Of a stretch of 25,589 nucleotides of DNA, positions 1-8,851 are shown in pieces (position 1 is the stretch's first letter; every line of letters begins with the position of its first letter). The stretch is from Butyrivibrio sp. (GTDB lineage: Bacteria > Bacillota > Clostridia > Lachnospirales > Lachnospiraceae). The notes below the pieces were generated by a model, which did no database searches, was not told the origin of the DNA, and worked only from the letters and a program-made list of their open reading frames with translations. The stretch is taken from assembly GCF_015056685.1 (NCBI RefSeq), contig NZ_SVFW01000051.1, forward strand, positions 1 through 25,589, given 5' to 3'. Made by a program: the position numbers and the translations under genes.

Positions 1-77
1 AGCTTCTCAACAAGCACGGCGCCCCGTGCTCGCTGAGGAAAATCATCCGCTACGCGGCTGATTTTCTCAGCTCGCAC
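1..77. repeat. GC-rich double-hairpin element at window edge
   Basis: Two adjacent inverted repeats sit directly after the stop codon of the minus-strand acyltransferase gene. The first has 7-base arms AGCACGG (13-19) and CCGTGCT (24-30) around a 4-base loop. The second has arms at 32-50 and 54-71 (GCTGAG, AAAATCA and CCGC blocks pairing with their complements) with one bulged G, one mismatch and a 3-base loop. The arms can be extended by GTGC (26-29) with GCAC (74-77), which would compete with the first hairpin. The element is visibly richer in G+C than the genes beside it. No T-run follows either hairpin inside the window, so it is not a classical intrinsic terminator, though it may still stop transcription or protect the mRNA 3' end. 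A dispersed palindromic (REP-like) repeat is the favoured explanation, inferred only; the left part is cut off. Confidence 0.6.
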
Positions 78-1430
78 TTAAAATCTAAAATACATAAATG
101 GATTACCGGCAGCATTGGATAAGCTATAAACGCAAACCCAGAAAAGTACAAATAATAATACAGTAAATGCCGGATGTTTCCTCTTTACTTCAAAAAATTT
201 ATATAATCCCGGAAGCAAAAGAACAATTGATACTGCCAAAAATCCGCCATAAATACCAAGGTTCTTTATATAATCGCTTCCATTTACAGATATTCCCTGT
301 CCAAAGAAAGGAAACAGTCTTTTAAAATAATCTGTAAGCCCCTTAAGATCAGAAATCGCAAATATTACCCAGGTCAATGGAATAAGTACAAGCACATTGA
401 ATCTACCAAGTACCTTCCTGGCAATTTCAGGCATCTTTGCAAGCATTACAAATCGCTCAAATACTATGATAACAAAGAGGATAAGCCCCCATAAAATAAA
501 GTTCAGTGTAACTCCATGCCAGAAGCCTGTGATAAGCCAAACCACAAAGAGATTTAAAACAATCCTCATATCCCCTACTCTGCTTCCGCCAAGAGGAATA
601 TAGATGTAATCCCTAAACCAGGACCCGAGAGAAGCATGCCATCTTCTGTAAAACTCAGACACACTCGCTGAACTGTAGGGCTGATCAAAGTTTACAACAA
701 ACGGAAATCCAAGCATTACCCCGATTCCTGCAGCCATAAGAGAATAACCCCAGAAATCATAGTAAAGTTCAAGAGTATAAGTAACTGCGCCAATCCATGC
801 AAGAGGAGTTGAGATACTCTCATAGCCTATAGTTCCTATATCATTCCACAGCATAGACAGATGATCTGCCAAAAGAACTTTCATTCCAAGTCCAACGACA
901 AAGAACCTCAAGCCATCTTCTATTGCTGAGAAAATATCCTCTTTTTCCTGAAAATATGCCTTTTTCTGATAGTCAGAAAAGCGCATGATAGGTCCCGAAA
1001 CCACCTGTGGAAACATGCAAAAATAAGCCGCAGCATCGATAAAGCGCGGCTCTTCATCAATTTTTCCCATGTAGAGATCTGCCTGATAGGAAATCATCTT
1101 AAAGGTAAAAAAGCTGATTCCAATTGGCATAAAAGAATTATCCACAAATTGTGAAAGAAGCTTAAACTCTACGAGCATTAAAGCATCAAGACATACAATA
1201 AACGCAAGAAGAAACTTATTCTTCTCCCCCTTATGAGCTCTCCCAAATAAGTAGTTAACAATCACGGCTATGCATAATACTGCAAGCCCCTTTAAATCTC
1301 CCACGGCATAAAACGTCAAACTTCCAATAAGCAGTGTAACGCTTCTATATGTAACGGGAGTCAGATAAAATGCTACTAGAAATACAGGCAAAAACCTGAA
1401 TATAAAACCTAAATCCGAAAAATTTATCAT
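78..1430 (-). CDS. MBOAT family membrane O-acyltransferase (AlgI/DltB-like)
   Basis: Predicted polytopic membrane enzyme that moves an acyl group, typically acetyl, onto an extracellular or cell-envelope polysaccharide. The 450 residues contain about ten hydrophobic segments, the family block RRWHASLGSWFRDYIYIPLGG (about residues 262-282) and the invariant catalytic His of GFWHG (about residue 305). An upstream in-frame TTG at 1451 would add seven residues (MKEHSGE), but the ATG at 1430 leads directly into the hydrophobic N-terminus and is preceded by AAGGA and GTGGGGAA, so it is preferred. It is the last gene of the minus-strand run that starts at the diguanylate cyclase, 57 bases after the TPR protein. 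MBOAT acyltransferases often travel with an SGNH/AlgX-like partner; if present it would lie beyond the left edge. The acceptor polymer cannot be told from sequence. Confidence 0.9.
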   Translation of the reverse strand: MINFSDLGFIFRFLPVFLVAFYLTPVTYRSVTLLIGSLTFYAVGDLKGLAVLCIAVIVNYLFGRAHKGEKNKFLLAFIVCLDALMLVEFKLLSQFVDNSFMPIGISFFTFKMISYQADLYMGKIDEEPRFIDAAAYFCMFPQVVSGPIMRFSDYQKKAYFQEKEDIFSAIEDGLRFFVVGLGMKVLLADHLSMLWNDIGTIGYESISTPLAWIGAVTYTLELYYDFWGYSLMAAGIGVMLGFPFVVNFDQPYSSASVSEFYRRWHASLGSWFRDYIYIPLGGSRVGDMRIVLNLFVVWLITGFWHGVTLNFILWGLILFVIIVFERFVMLAKMPEIARKVLGRFNVLVLIPLTWVIFAISDLKGLTDYFKRLFPFFGQGISVNGSDYIKNLGIYGGFLAVSIVLLLPGLYKFFEVKRKHPAFTVLLFVLFWVCVYSLSNAAGNPFMYFRF

Positions 1431-1487
1431 TTCCCCACTATGTTCCTTCAAAATAAGGCGATATTTCTATCGCCTCAATCTGCTTAA

Positions 1488-2903
1488 TCAACCATCAGAA
1501 TTATTAATTTCTGCAAGCTTGGTCTTAGCCTCCTGAGCGCTCTTTGTCTCAGGGAAGCTTGTGATGACCTCATCATAGACCTCTTTGGCCTTGGCAATAT
1601 CACCACTGTTGTAATAAGAATTACCAAGATAATACAATGTATTCACATTGGAATTGTCGTACTGATATGCCTTAGAAAGATTGCTGATAGCTGTTTCATA
1701 ATCACTTTCCTTATAGGCATCGTATCCGGTATTGTAATATGATGTTGCAAGCTGTGGGCCTACAAGCACCATAAGATTATCATAAAGCTCTGTGAATTCA
1801 GTTGAAACATCCTCACCTATCACAGTAAGATCAACGTCAGCAAGGGCCTTTGCTATTCCATCCACATCGCTTGAATCCTTGATGTATATTGACGCAGCCT
1901 GCATAAGAGAATTCATGGCTGCTGATGTGGAAGTTGCACCCTCATAGCCTGAAACCTGTCCCTCAAGTTCCTCAACCTGGCTCTTAAGAGTCTTGATCTG
2001 CTGTTCATAATCATTTATCTGCGCTGACTTTGCATCAGATTCTTCACTTATCTGAGTTATCTTTTCCTGATTATTGGAATTGATTCCCGCAATCCTCTGT
2101 GGAAGGATCAAAAAGCATGAAGCAGCGATTCCCAAAATAATTCCAAGAACAATTCCCCATATGGATCCCGTTCTTGTAATTGCAGTCTTTTTAACTGGCT
2201 GAATGATCATCTCATTGCCGCTGTTGTATCTGATAACATCATCAGCATCTGCAGCTATATCAGAAACAAGCTTACCGCTCTCACCAGGAAGGAGCATATC
2301 ATCAGCTTCCTTGAGATATCTCTTGGCCATAATATTGCCAGTATCAAGCTTAAGCGCCTTGCCAGCCTCTGCCTTGGCTCTATCCCAGTTTCCGCTCTTT
2401 AGATACAAAAGACATAACAAAAGATGTGCTTTAACAAAATTGCTGTTAAGTGAGAGCACCTTTTTAAGCTGTATTACAGCAAGATCAAGGCTGTCCTGTT
2501 TGCAGTAATTAAGAGCGATGTTGAATTTCTTTATTGTCTGATTGATCTCATCCAGCTTGGCTGGACTGTTTCTGACTGTATCCATAAAGTAATCCGCAGT
2601 ATTCTCACCTGTTTCAAGGTTCTTGCTGATTACCCATTCTGAAAGCGCAGCAACAACCTCCCCGGTCTCATAATAAATAAGTCCAAGAAGGTTTCTGGCA
2701 TCAATGTTATTCTTGTCCAGCTTAAGGCTCTGGCGAAGGGAAGCAACAGCACCTGAAAGGTCTCTGACACTGGCTTTTTCAAGTCCCTCGTTATAAAGCC
2801 TGTTTGAAAGGCTGACCATTTTCTTGTATGTTCTGACATTTCTTCCGCATCCCGGACAAATGTCGGTATTGTTCAATTCAGTGTTGCAATTAGCGCACCT
2901 CAT
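1488..2903 (-). CDS. Zinc-ribbon, TPR and coiled-coil membrane protein
   Basis: Protein of 471 residues with unknown specific function. In order: an N-terminal zinc ribbon (Cys3, Cys6, Cys16, Cys19, pattern CxxC-x9-CxxC); a TPR-like helical array (about 36-200); one hydrophobic segment at about 247-268 (WGIVLGIILGIAASCFLILP); a charged coiled coil (about 275-320); and a second TPR block (about 385-462, with a clear repeat around YYLGNSYYNSGDIAKAKEVY). There is no signal peptide, so the zinc ribbon and first TPR array are expected in the cytoplasm and the second array outside, as a type II membrane protein. It could be an assembly or scaffold protein of the envelope. It starts three bases after the stop of the 54-residue protein, which implies translational coupling. 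Zinc-ribbon plus TPR membrane proteins are common in Lachnospiraceae and are usually annotated only by domain. Confidence 0.82.
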   Translation of the reverse strand: MRCANCNTELNNTDICPGCGRNVRTYKKMVSLSNRLYNEGLEKASVRDLSGAVASLRQSLKLDKNNIDARNLLGLIYYETGEVVAALSEWVISKNLETGENTADYFMDTVRNSPAKLDEINQTIKKFNIALNYCKQDSLDLAVIQLKKVLSLNSNFVKAHLLLCLLYLKSGNWDRAKAEAGKALKLDTGNIMAKRYLKEADDMLLPGESGKLVSDIAADADDVIRYNSGNEMIIQPVKKTAITRTGSIWGIVLGIILGIAASCFLILPQRIAGINSNNQEKITQISEESDAKSAQINDYEQQIKTLKSQVEELEGQVSGYEGATSTSAAMNSLMQAASIYIKDSSDVDGIAKALADVDLTVIGEDVSTEFTELYDNLMVLVGPQLATSYYNTGYDAYKESDYETAISNLSKAYQYDNSNVNTLYYLGNSYYNSGDIAKAKEVYDEVITSFPETKSAQEAKTKLAEINNSDG

Positions 2904-2906
2904 CTG

Positions 2907-3071
2907 TTATCTTGTCCTTCTCTGATTATCAGTTTCGCTTCTTGCCTCTTTTAAAAGCTTTACAAGTACATCTGACATATCATCAAGATCCTGATTGTAG
3001 ATAATGTCTTCTGTATCCTCTATTTCAAGGCTTGGTTTGAATTTTTTAAGTTCTTCTTCAAAATTCAGCAT
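2907..3071 (-). CDS. 54-residue acidic protein of unknown function
   Basis: A small gene with the order start, good ribosome site, stop. The ATG at 3071 is preceded by CGAGGATAATT, and the stop at 2907-2909 lies three bases before the ATG of the zinc-ribbon/TPR gene. The product begins MLNFEEELKKFKPSLEIED and ends with the basic tail RSETDNQRRTR. It is rich in Glu, Asp and Lys, has no membrane segment or Cys, and the stretch LDDMSDVLVKLLKEAR looks like an amphipathic helix. The gene lies 31 bases after folC and is tightly packed in the operon, which argues that it is real despite its size. I recognise no named family. A partner or adaptor of the neighbouring TPR protein is the simplest guess, based only on coupling. 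Confidence 0.75.
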   Translation of the reverse strand: MLNFEEELKKFKPSLEIEDTEDIIYNQDLDDMSDVLVKLLKEARSETDNQRRTR

Positions 3072-3102
3072 AATTATCCTCGTATTATAGATATGAGTTA
3101 TT

Positions 3103-4482
3103 TCACATCATAGCCTTTATCTCGCCCGTAAGATACAAAGATCCTGCGGCAAAAACTATGTCTCCTGACTTTCTGATAGTGATTATATCAGTCAACGCAT
3201 CCCTGACATTTGAATAGTACTTTATAGGCAGTCCGAAAATTCCAAACTCTTCCTTGCCATGTTCAAAAGCTCCCTTAAGTTCTGAAACAGAAACTGATCT
3301 GGAAGTTTCAAGAGTCGCAACATATATGGCATCAAACTGGCCACTTAAGAGTATCTTATCCACAATGCTAAGATACTGTTTGTCAGAAACCACGCCAAAA
3401 AGCAGTATTTTCCTGCCGTCTGCATCTATTCCTTTTACAGAATCAAGAAATGCCTCTATTCCGTCAATATTATGAGCTCCATCCACATATATTCCCGGAC
3501 GGATCTCTTCCATTCTGCCTTCCCATTTGGCTGTAATAAGCCCTTCCTGTATATCCTGCCTGGATATAGCAGCGCCATTATCCTTGAGTATTTCTGCGGC
3601 TGTTACTGCTATAGCAGCATTCTCCGCCTGATACCTGGCCTGGGTCGACAGTTTCAAGTCAACATATTTATCATAAAGGGAATTATACGAAAAAGCAATG
3701 AATTTGTTTCCGTTTTCATCGCATATTCCTCTTACATTCTCAATGTCTTTTTCCTGGATTATAACTGCCCTGGAATCCAATTCCAGAGCCTTTTTCTTTA
3801 TTACTTCCGTACTTTCTTGCTGTTTATCAAAAAAGACTGTAGGAACTCCGGGTCTTATTATGCCGGCCTTTTCCCCTGCTATCTCTTCAATAGTATTACC
3901 AAGGTACTGCATATGGTCAAAACCTATCTCGGTGATAATGTTGATCTCAGGCCTTCCAATTGAATTAGTAGCATCAAGTCTTCCACCAAGTCCCGTTTCA
4001 AGTATGAGGTAATCCACAGGATATACATCATAAAGGAGCATGGCCATAAAGAACAAATATTCAAAATATGTCGGAAAATAGCCATCCTTGCCATATTCCA
4101 TGACTCTTTGAAGTGTTTCCACAAATACTTCCACAAACAAAGAATCTGATATCATCCTGCCATCAACCAAAAATCTCTCATTAACTTTAACAAGGTGAGG
4201 CGAAACAAACGTCCCCACCTTGTATCCAGCTCTCATCAGTATAGATGTAAGGTAACTGCACACCGAGCCTTTTCCATTGGTCCCGGCAACATGGATGATC
4301 TTCATGTTCTCATCAGGATTCCCCAGAAATTCCAGAAAATCCCTTGTGTCTTCGATCGTATGTTTATCTGTAAAACCCGGAATCCGGTTAAGGAACTCTT
4401 CACATTCCCTAACCGAAACTCCTATTCCACTTGATGCAGATTCCAATATTCGATTTATGCTATCATTTATCTCTTTTGTCAT
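3103..4482 (-). CDS. folC: Bifunctional folylpolyglutamate synthase / dihydrofolate synthase
   Basis: Mur-ligase family enzyme that joins glutamate to dihydropteroate and adds further glutamates to folates, using ATP, in the cytoplasm. The 459 residues are of normal family length. The P-loop GTNGKGS is at 67-73, followed by SYLTSILMRAGYKVGTFVSPHL, the typical FolC block. Further marks are LETGLGGRLDATN, ITEIGFDHMQYLGNTIEEIAGEKAGII and, in the C-terminal half, the domain-linker block YVDGAHNIDGI. The ATG at 4482 lies 34 bases after the valS stop and has no strong Shine-Dalgarno sequence close by (AAGTT only), so translation may depend in part on coupling with valS. The neighbours suggest co-transcription with valS and the two downstream genes. 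valS-folC adjacency is widespread in Firmicutes. Confidence 0.96.
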   Translation of the reverse strand: MTKEINDSINRILESASSGIGVSVRECEEFLNRIPGFTDKHTIEDTRDFLEFLGNPDENMKIIHVAGTNGKGSVCSYLTSILMRAGYKVGTFVSPHLVKVNERFLVDGRMISDSLFVEVFVETLQRVMEYGKDGYFPTYFEYLFFMAMLLYDVYPVDYLILETGLGGRLDATNSIGRPEINIITEIGFDHMQYLGNTIEEIAGEKAGIIRPGVPTVFFDKQQESTEVIKKKALELDSRAVIIQEKDIENVRGICDENGNKFIAFSYNSLYDKYVDLKLSTQARYQAENAAIAVTAAEILKDNGAAISRQDIQEGLITAKWEGRMEEIRPGIYVDGAHNIDGIEAFLDSVKGIDADGRKILLFGVVSDKQYLSIVDKILLSGQFDAIYVATLETSRSVSVSELKGAFEHGKEEFGIFGLPIKYYSNVRDALTDIITIRKSGDIVFAAGSLYLTGEIKAMM

Positions 4483-4516
4483 AACTTATCCAAGCTGCAC
4501 AAACAGTTGTCTATAA

Positions 4517-7189
4517 TTACTTGCTAAGCTGCTTAAGACGCTCTGTGATCTGGTCGTAAGTCTGCTGATATTTCTGCTGTTTTTCTTTTTCTTCAGCAAT
4601 CTTCTCTGCAGGAGCCTTTGAAAGGAACTTCTCGTTGCTGAGCATATTCTGAGATCTCTTAAGTTCTCCCTCAAGCTTTTTCTGTTCCTTTGTAAGTCTT
4701 TCAATCTCAGCTGAAATATCTACAAGGTCTGAGAAAGGAATATATACAGTTGCATCAGCAAGTACTACTGATACAGCGTCATCAGCAATGCCTGTCTTGT
4801 CTTTCTGGCATACTGACTCAGAAGCATATGCAAGTGACTCAAAGAAGAGCTTACCTGTTGTAAAGATATCGAGGATTTCACTGTTCTCACTTACAACAAA
4901 TACTTTTGCCTTGCGGGATGGAGCAACGTTCATCTGAGTTCTTACGTTACGGATTCCACGAACGGCTTCCTTGATTGTCTCAATAGCCTTCTCGTCATCA
5001 GCAAAATTCCACTCTTCCTTATATACAGGCCAGTCAGAAATCATGATTGATTCCTCTTCATCCTGCATAGTGCAGAAGATTTCTTCTGTGATAAATGGCA
5101 TATATGGGTGAAGGAGCTTAAGGGCTCCGATAAGTACTGTCTGAAGTGTCCAAAGAGCTGCTTCATGTGACTTTTTGTTGTCTGAGTTGTAAAGACGAGG
5201 CTTAACCATCTCAATGTACCAGTCACAGAACTCATCCCAAATGAAGTCATAAACCTTCTGAACTGCGATTCCAAGTTCAAAATGATCCATGTTATCTGTT
5301 ACTTCTTTTACAGTCTTGTTAAACTTGGAAAGGATCCAGTGATCTACAGGCTCGAGACCTTCAGGAGCAGGCTGATGAATAGCGCTCTTTGTGTCTTCGC
5401 CCATGTTCATCATGATAAATCTGGAAGCATTCCAAACCTTGTTTGCAAAGTTACGGCTGTTTTCTACTCTCTCATTGTAGAAACGCATGTCATTACCAGG
5501 TGCATTACCTGTGATAAGTGTAAGTCTCAGAGCATCAGCGCCGTATTTCTCAATGATATCCAAAGGATCAATACCATTTCCAAGTGACTTACTCATCTTT
5601 CTTCCCTGAGAATCCCTAACAAGTCCGTGGAAAAGAACTGTCTTGAAAGGATATGTTCCCATCTGCTCGTAGCTTGAGAAGATCATTCTGATTACCCAGA
5701 AGAAGATAATGTCATAACCTGTTACAAGCACATCTGTAGGGAAGAAGTACTTAAGTTCCTTAGTATCATGAGGCCAGCCAAGTGTCTCAAATGGCCAAAG
5801 AGCTGAAGAAAACCATGTATCCAGTGTATCAGGGTCCTGAGTAAAGTGAGTTTTTCCACACTTAGGACATACAGTAGGAGCTGTCTTTGCAACAACTACT
5901 TCGCCGCAGTCATCGCAATAGTAAGCAGGAATTCTGTGTCCCCACCAGAGCTGTCTTGAAATACACCAGTCACGGATATTATCTGTCCAGTTGAAATATG
6001 TCTTATCCATTCTTGAAGGAATGAGCTTGATTTCTCCATCCTTTACAGCCTTAACTGCAGGTTTGATGAGCTCATCCATCTTTACAAACCACTGTGCCTT
6101 GATCATAGGCTCAACAGTTGTATGGCAACGATCGTGAGTTCCAACGTTGTGAGAATAGTCCTCTATCTTAACAAGAAGTCCCATCTCATCAAGTTCTTTA
6201 ACAATAGCTTCTCTTGCAGCATATCTGTCCATGCCTGCAAACTTGCCACCGTTTGAATTGATAGTTGCATCATCATTGAGGATGTTTATCTCCTCAAGAC
6301 CGTGACGCTTTCCAACTTCGAAGTCGTTAGGGTCATGACCTGGAGTAATCTTAACTACACCTGTACCAAATTCCATATCAACATAAGAGTCCTCAACGAT
6401 AGGAAGCTCTCTGTTTACTATAGGTAAAAGAACTTTCTTGCCCTTGAAGCTCTTGTATCTGTCATCATCAGGGTTTACAGCAACTGCTGTATCACCGAGC
6501 ATAGTCTCAGGACGTGTTGTAGCAAACTCGATAAACTCTGTATCTGAAACCTTGCCATTCTCATCGATCACAGGATATTTAATGTGCCATAAGTGGCCTG
6601 CCTGCTCCTCGTATTCAACTTCTGCATCAGAAATAGAAGTCTTACAAACAGGACACCAGTTAACGATACGGCTACCCTTATAGATATAGCCTTTCTCGTG
6701 CATCTTGCAAAAGACCTCAGTAACAGCTTCATTACAGCCTTCATCCATTGTAAAGCGCTCTCTGTCCCAATCGCAGGATGAACCGAGCTTTTTAAGCTGC
6801 TGAATGATTGTTCCGCCGTATTCTTTTTTCCACTCCCATGCTCTCTCAAGGAATTTCTCTCTTCCAAGGTCTCTCTTATCGATTCCTTCTTTTTTGAGAG
6901 TATCGATGATCTTAACCTCTGTAGCAATTGAAGCATGGTCTGTTCCAGGCTGCCAAAGTGCATTATATCCCTGCATTCTCTTGTATCTGATGAGGATATC
7001 CTGCATTGTGTTATCAAGAGCATGTCCCATGTGAAGCTTACCGGTAATATTTGGCGGTGGGATTACAATAGTAAAAGGTTTTTTGGTCTCATCTACTTCT
7101 GCGTGGAAATACTTTTTCTCTTCCCACTTTGAATAAAGACGAGCTTCGATTCCCTTTGGATCATAGGTCTTAGCAAGTTCTTTTTTCAT
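4517..7189 (-). CDS. valS: Valyl-tRNA synthetase
   Basis: Class I aminoacyl-tRNA synthetase that charges tRNA-Val with valine. The 890 residues show every family mark: PPPNITGKLHMGHAL with the HIGH-type signature HMGH at 53-56; the CP1 editing domain with TTRPETMLGDTAVAVNP; zinc-type cysteines CPVC and CDDCGE...CPKCG; the DTWFSSALWPF block; the second signature KMSKS at 531-535; an anticodon-binding domain; and a C-terminal coiled-coil arm (about 820-888, rich in Glu and Lys). The start is set by AAGGAGATAATT before the ATG at 7189. Only 33 bases separate it from the upstream diguanylate cyclase gene, so no T-box leader fits there. valS is therefore transcribed from the cyclase promoter or from an unseen promoter inside that gene. 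Confidence 0.98.
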   Translation of the reverse strand: MKKELAKTYDPKGIEARLYSKWEEKKYFHAEVDETKKPFTIVIPPPNITGKLHMGHALDNTMQDILIRYKRMQGYNALWQPGTDHASIATEVKIIDTLKKEGIDKRDLGREKFLERAWEWKKEYGGTIIQQLKKLGSSCDWDRERFTMDEGCNEAVTEVFCKMHEKGYIYKGSRIVNWCPVCKTSISDAEVEYEEQAGHLWHIKYPVIDENGKVSDTEFIEFATTRPETMLGDTAVAVNPDDDRYKSFKGKKVLLPIVNRELPIVEDSYVDMEFGTGVVKITPGHDPNDFEVGKRHGLEEINILNDDATINSNGGKFAGMDRYAAREAIVKELDEMGLLVKIEDYSHNVGTHDRCHTTVEPMIKAQWFVKMDELIKPAVKAVKDGEIKLIPSRMDKTYFNWTDNIRDWCISRQLWWGHRIPAYYCDDCGEVVVAKTAPTVCPKCGKTHFTQDPDTLDTWFSSALWPFETLGWPHDTKELKYFFPTDVLVTGYDIIFFWVIRMIFSSYEQMGTYPFKTVLFHGLVRDSQGRKMSKSLGNGIDPLDIIEKYGADALRLTLITGNAPGNDMRFYNERVENSRNFANKVWNASRFIMMNMGEDTKSAIHQPAPEGLEPVDHWILSKFNKTVKEVTDNMDHFELGIAVQKVYDFIWDEFCDWYIEMVKPRLYNSDNKKSHEAALWTLQTVLIGALKLLHPYMPFITEEIFCTMQDEEESIMISDWPVYKEEWNFADDEKAIETIKEAVRGIRNVRTQMNVAPSRKAKVFVVSENSEILDIFTTGKLFFESLAYASESVCQKDKTGIADDAVSVVLADATVYIPFSDLVDISAEIERLTKEQKKLEGELKRSQNMLSNEKFLSKAPAEKIAEEKEKQQKYQQTYDQITERLKQLSK

Positions 7190-7222
7190 AATTATCTCCT
7201 TATAAAAAGTTCTCTAATTTAC

Positions 7223-8851
7223 TTAAAGGTGTGTTGCATCATCCAGTGACTTCTGTGAGATCACTGCCTTATGAAGCATTATGATCTCGCCTTTGGTATG
7301 CTCTTTTACCTGATAGAGAGCATTGTCCGCAGCATACATATAGTCCCAGAGTTTAGTAGTCTCCTGAGGAACAGAATTTCTGATTCCCTGGGAAATCGTC
7401 ACGATTCCCTTGTCGGAGTATTTGCTGGAAAGATTAAGATCTATCACAGCCTGTCTAAGCATTGTAGCATATTCCATGACTTCTTTATCAGTCATGCTTT
7501 CATATATAATAACAAATTCATCGCCGCCATATCTAAAGGCGTGAATGAGTTCATTTTCTCTGGCCATTTCATTTATTATAGAGGCAACCTGAGTGAGACA
7601 CTCATCACCTGCCTGATGACCATAGGTATCGTTATACTGCTTGAAATTATCTATGTCAAGAATCTCTACTGCCAGCGATCTCTTAAGGTCAAATGCCTTC
7701 TCAAATGCTGCATCTGCAAACTTATTAAGGCCATATCTGTTGCCCAGCCCTGTCAGAGGATCAGTAGATGCCTGCTTCTGCAAAATGACATTTTCTTTTT
7801 CAATAGCATAAAGTCTGTTTCTGATGTCTGTGAAAAACTTATAATTGGCAAGTCTTTCTTTTTCTTCATCATTAGAAGCCTGGAAGAATTCATTCAGTGC
7901 TTCGTTCTTTTTCTTTTTATCACCAAGACATACATATAGCTCACATTTTAGCTTGGCAAAATCTTTTTTCAGATGTGCTATATTAAAATCCGCAAGAGAC
8001 CTTTCAGTATTATCAACTATACGGACAGCTTCGTCAATCCAACCAATCTTAATAAAGAAACGACACATAATAAATATGTCTTCCATATTATCAAGGGGAT
8101 GCTTGTCGTTTTGGATAAGAGTAAGAAGCCTTGAAGCATATCTCTGGAACTTAACCATATCCCCTATGTAATGATAGCCCCTGGTCCTTATGTCTGCAGC
8201 GGTAATACCATTTGCAAATTCTCTGCCGGCTTTATTCTCCGCTTCAAGCTTATCAATTCCCAGAAGGCACTTTCTTACTGAATCCGGCTTGCCCAGTTCC
8301 ATATAACAGTCTGCCTCAAAGCAATAACAAAACAGTATATTTCTATAGTATAAACTGTCTTTTTTATTCTTTCTGATCTGTTTGTAGGCTGAACGGATAT
8401 AAGTCAAAGCCTGTTTGGGATCCCCAGCCACATAATAAATCTGACCTATATTAAAATCTATGAAACCAGGAACACCGCTGTCGAGCCCTTCACAATTTCT
8501 TTTTCCTGATAAAAAGAAATCCAGAGCAAGTTCGTGATTGCCATGATTTAGTGCATCGATGCCCAATAGATTAAAGCATCTGGCCAATAACTCGTTTTCT
8601 CCACAGGACTGAAGTATCTCAATTGCCTTTAACAGATTCAGATTGAATTTCCTGTAATCTGTAGTCAAAAGATAATACGCATCTGCAAGGTAGTAATAGG
8701 CACATCCCAAAAGATTCTGGTCGTCCGCCTCTTTGGCTCTTCTGATAAATCTGTTACAGGCATTGATATAACTACTGGACATAGTTGTTCTGGTAGTAAG
8801 CACTTCATCATATAAGGCCTGTATTTCGGAATCAAAGTTTTTAATATTCAT
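7223..8851 (-). CDS. TPR-containing GGDEF diguanylate cyclase
   Basis: Predicted cytoplasmic enzyme that makes c-di-GMP from two GTP. Of 542 residues, about 1-345 form a TPR-like helical array (for example CAYYYLADAYYLL and CFNLLGIDALNHGNHELALDFF), likely a protein- or peptide-sensing module, followed by a short coiled coil and the GGDEF domain (about 362-528). The active-site motif RYGGDEF (GGDEF at 442-446), the entry block STDPLTGLGNRYGLN and LDIDNFKQYNDTYGHQAGDECL are intact, so catalysis is expected. The RxxD inhibitory site, which should lie five residues before GGDEF, reads NELI, so product feedback through that site is not expected. No membrane segment is present. It heads the run into valS, with a promoter candidate at 8897-8925. 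The start at 8851 has weak upstream complementarity (GAGGTACCACG). Confidence 0.92.
   Translation of the reverse strand: MNIKNFDSEIQALYDEVLTTRTTMSSSYINACNRFIRRAKEADDQNLLGCAYYYLADAYYLLTTDYRKFNLNLLKAIEILQSCGENELLARCFNLLGIDALNHGNHELALDFFLSGKRNCEGLDSGVPGFIDFNIGQIYYVAGDPKQALTYIRSAYKQIRKNKKDSLYYRNILFCYCFEADCYMELGKPDSVRKCLLGIDKLEAENKAGREFANGITAADIRTRGYHYIGDMVKFQRYASRLLTLIQNDKHPLDNMEDIFIMCRFFIKIGWIDEAVRIVDNTERSLADFNIAHLKKDFAKLKCELYVCLGDKKKKNEALNEFFQASNDEEKERLANYKFFTDIRNRLYAIEKENVILQKQASTDPLTGLGNRYGLNKFADAAFEKAFDLKRSLAVEILDIDNFKQYNDTYGHQAGDECLTQVASIINEMARENELIHAFRYGGDEFVIIYESMTDKEVMEYATMLRQAVIDLNLSSKYSDKGIVTISQGIRNSVPQETTKLWDYMYAADNALYQVKEHTKGEIIMLHKAVISQKSLDDATHL

Noticed and set aside
3472..3963. 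163-residue plus-strand open frame opposite folC
   Set aside because: It lies wholly antisense to a well-conserved gene and shows no domain; it is a shadow of folC codon bias.
7190..7222. T-box leader expected for a tRNA synthetase gene
   Set aside because: Only 33 bases separate valS from the upstream stop codon; no specifier loop or T-box sequence can fit.
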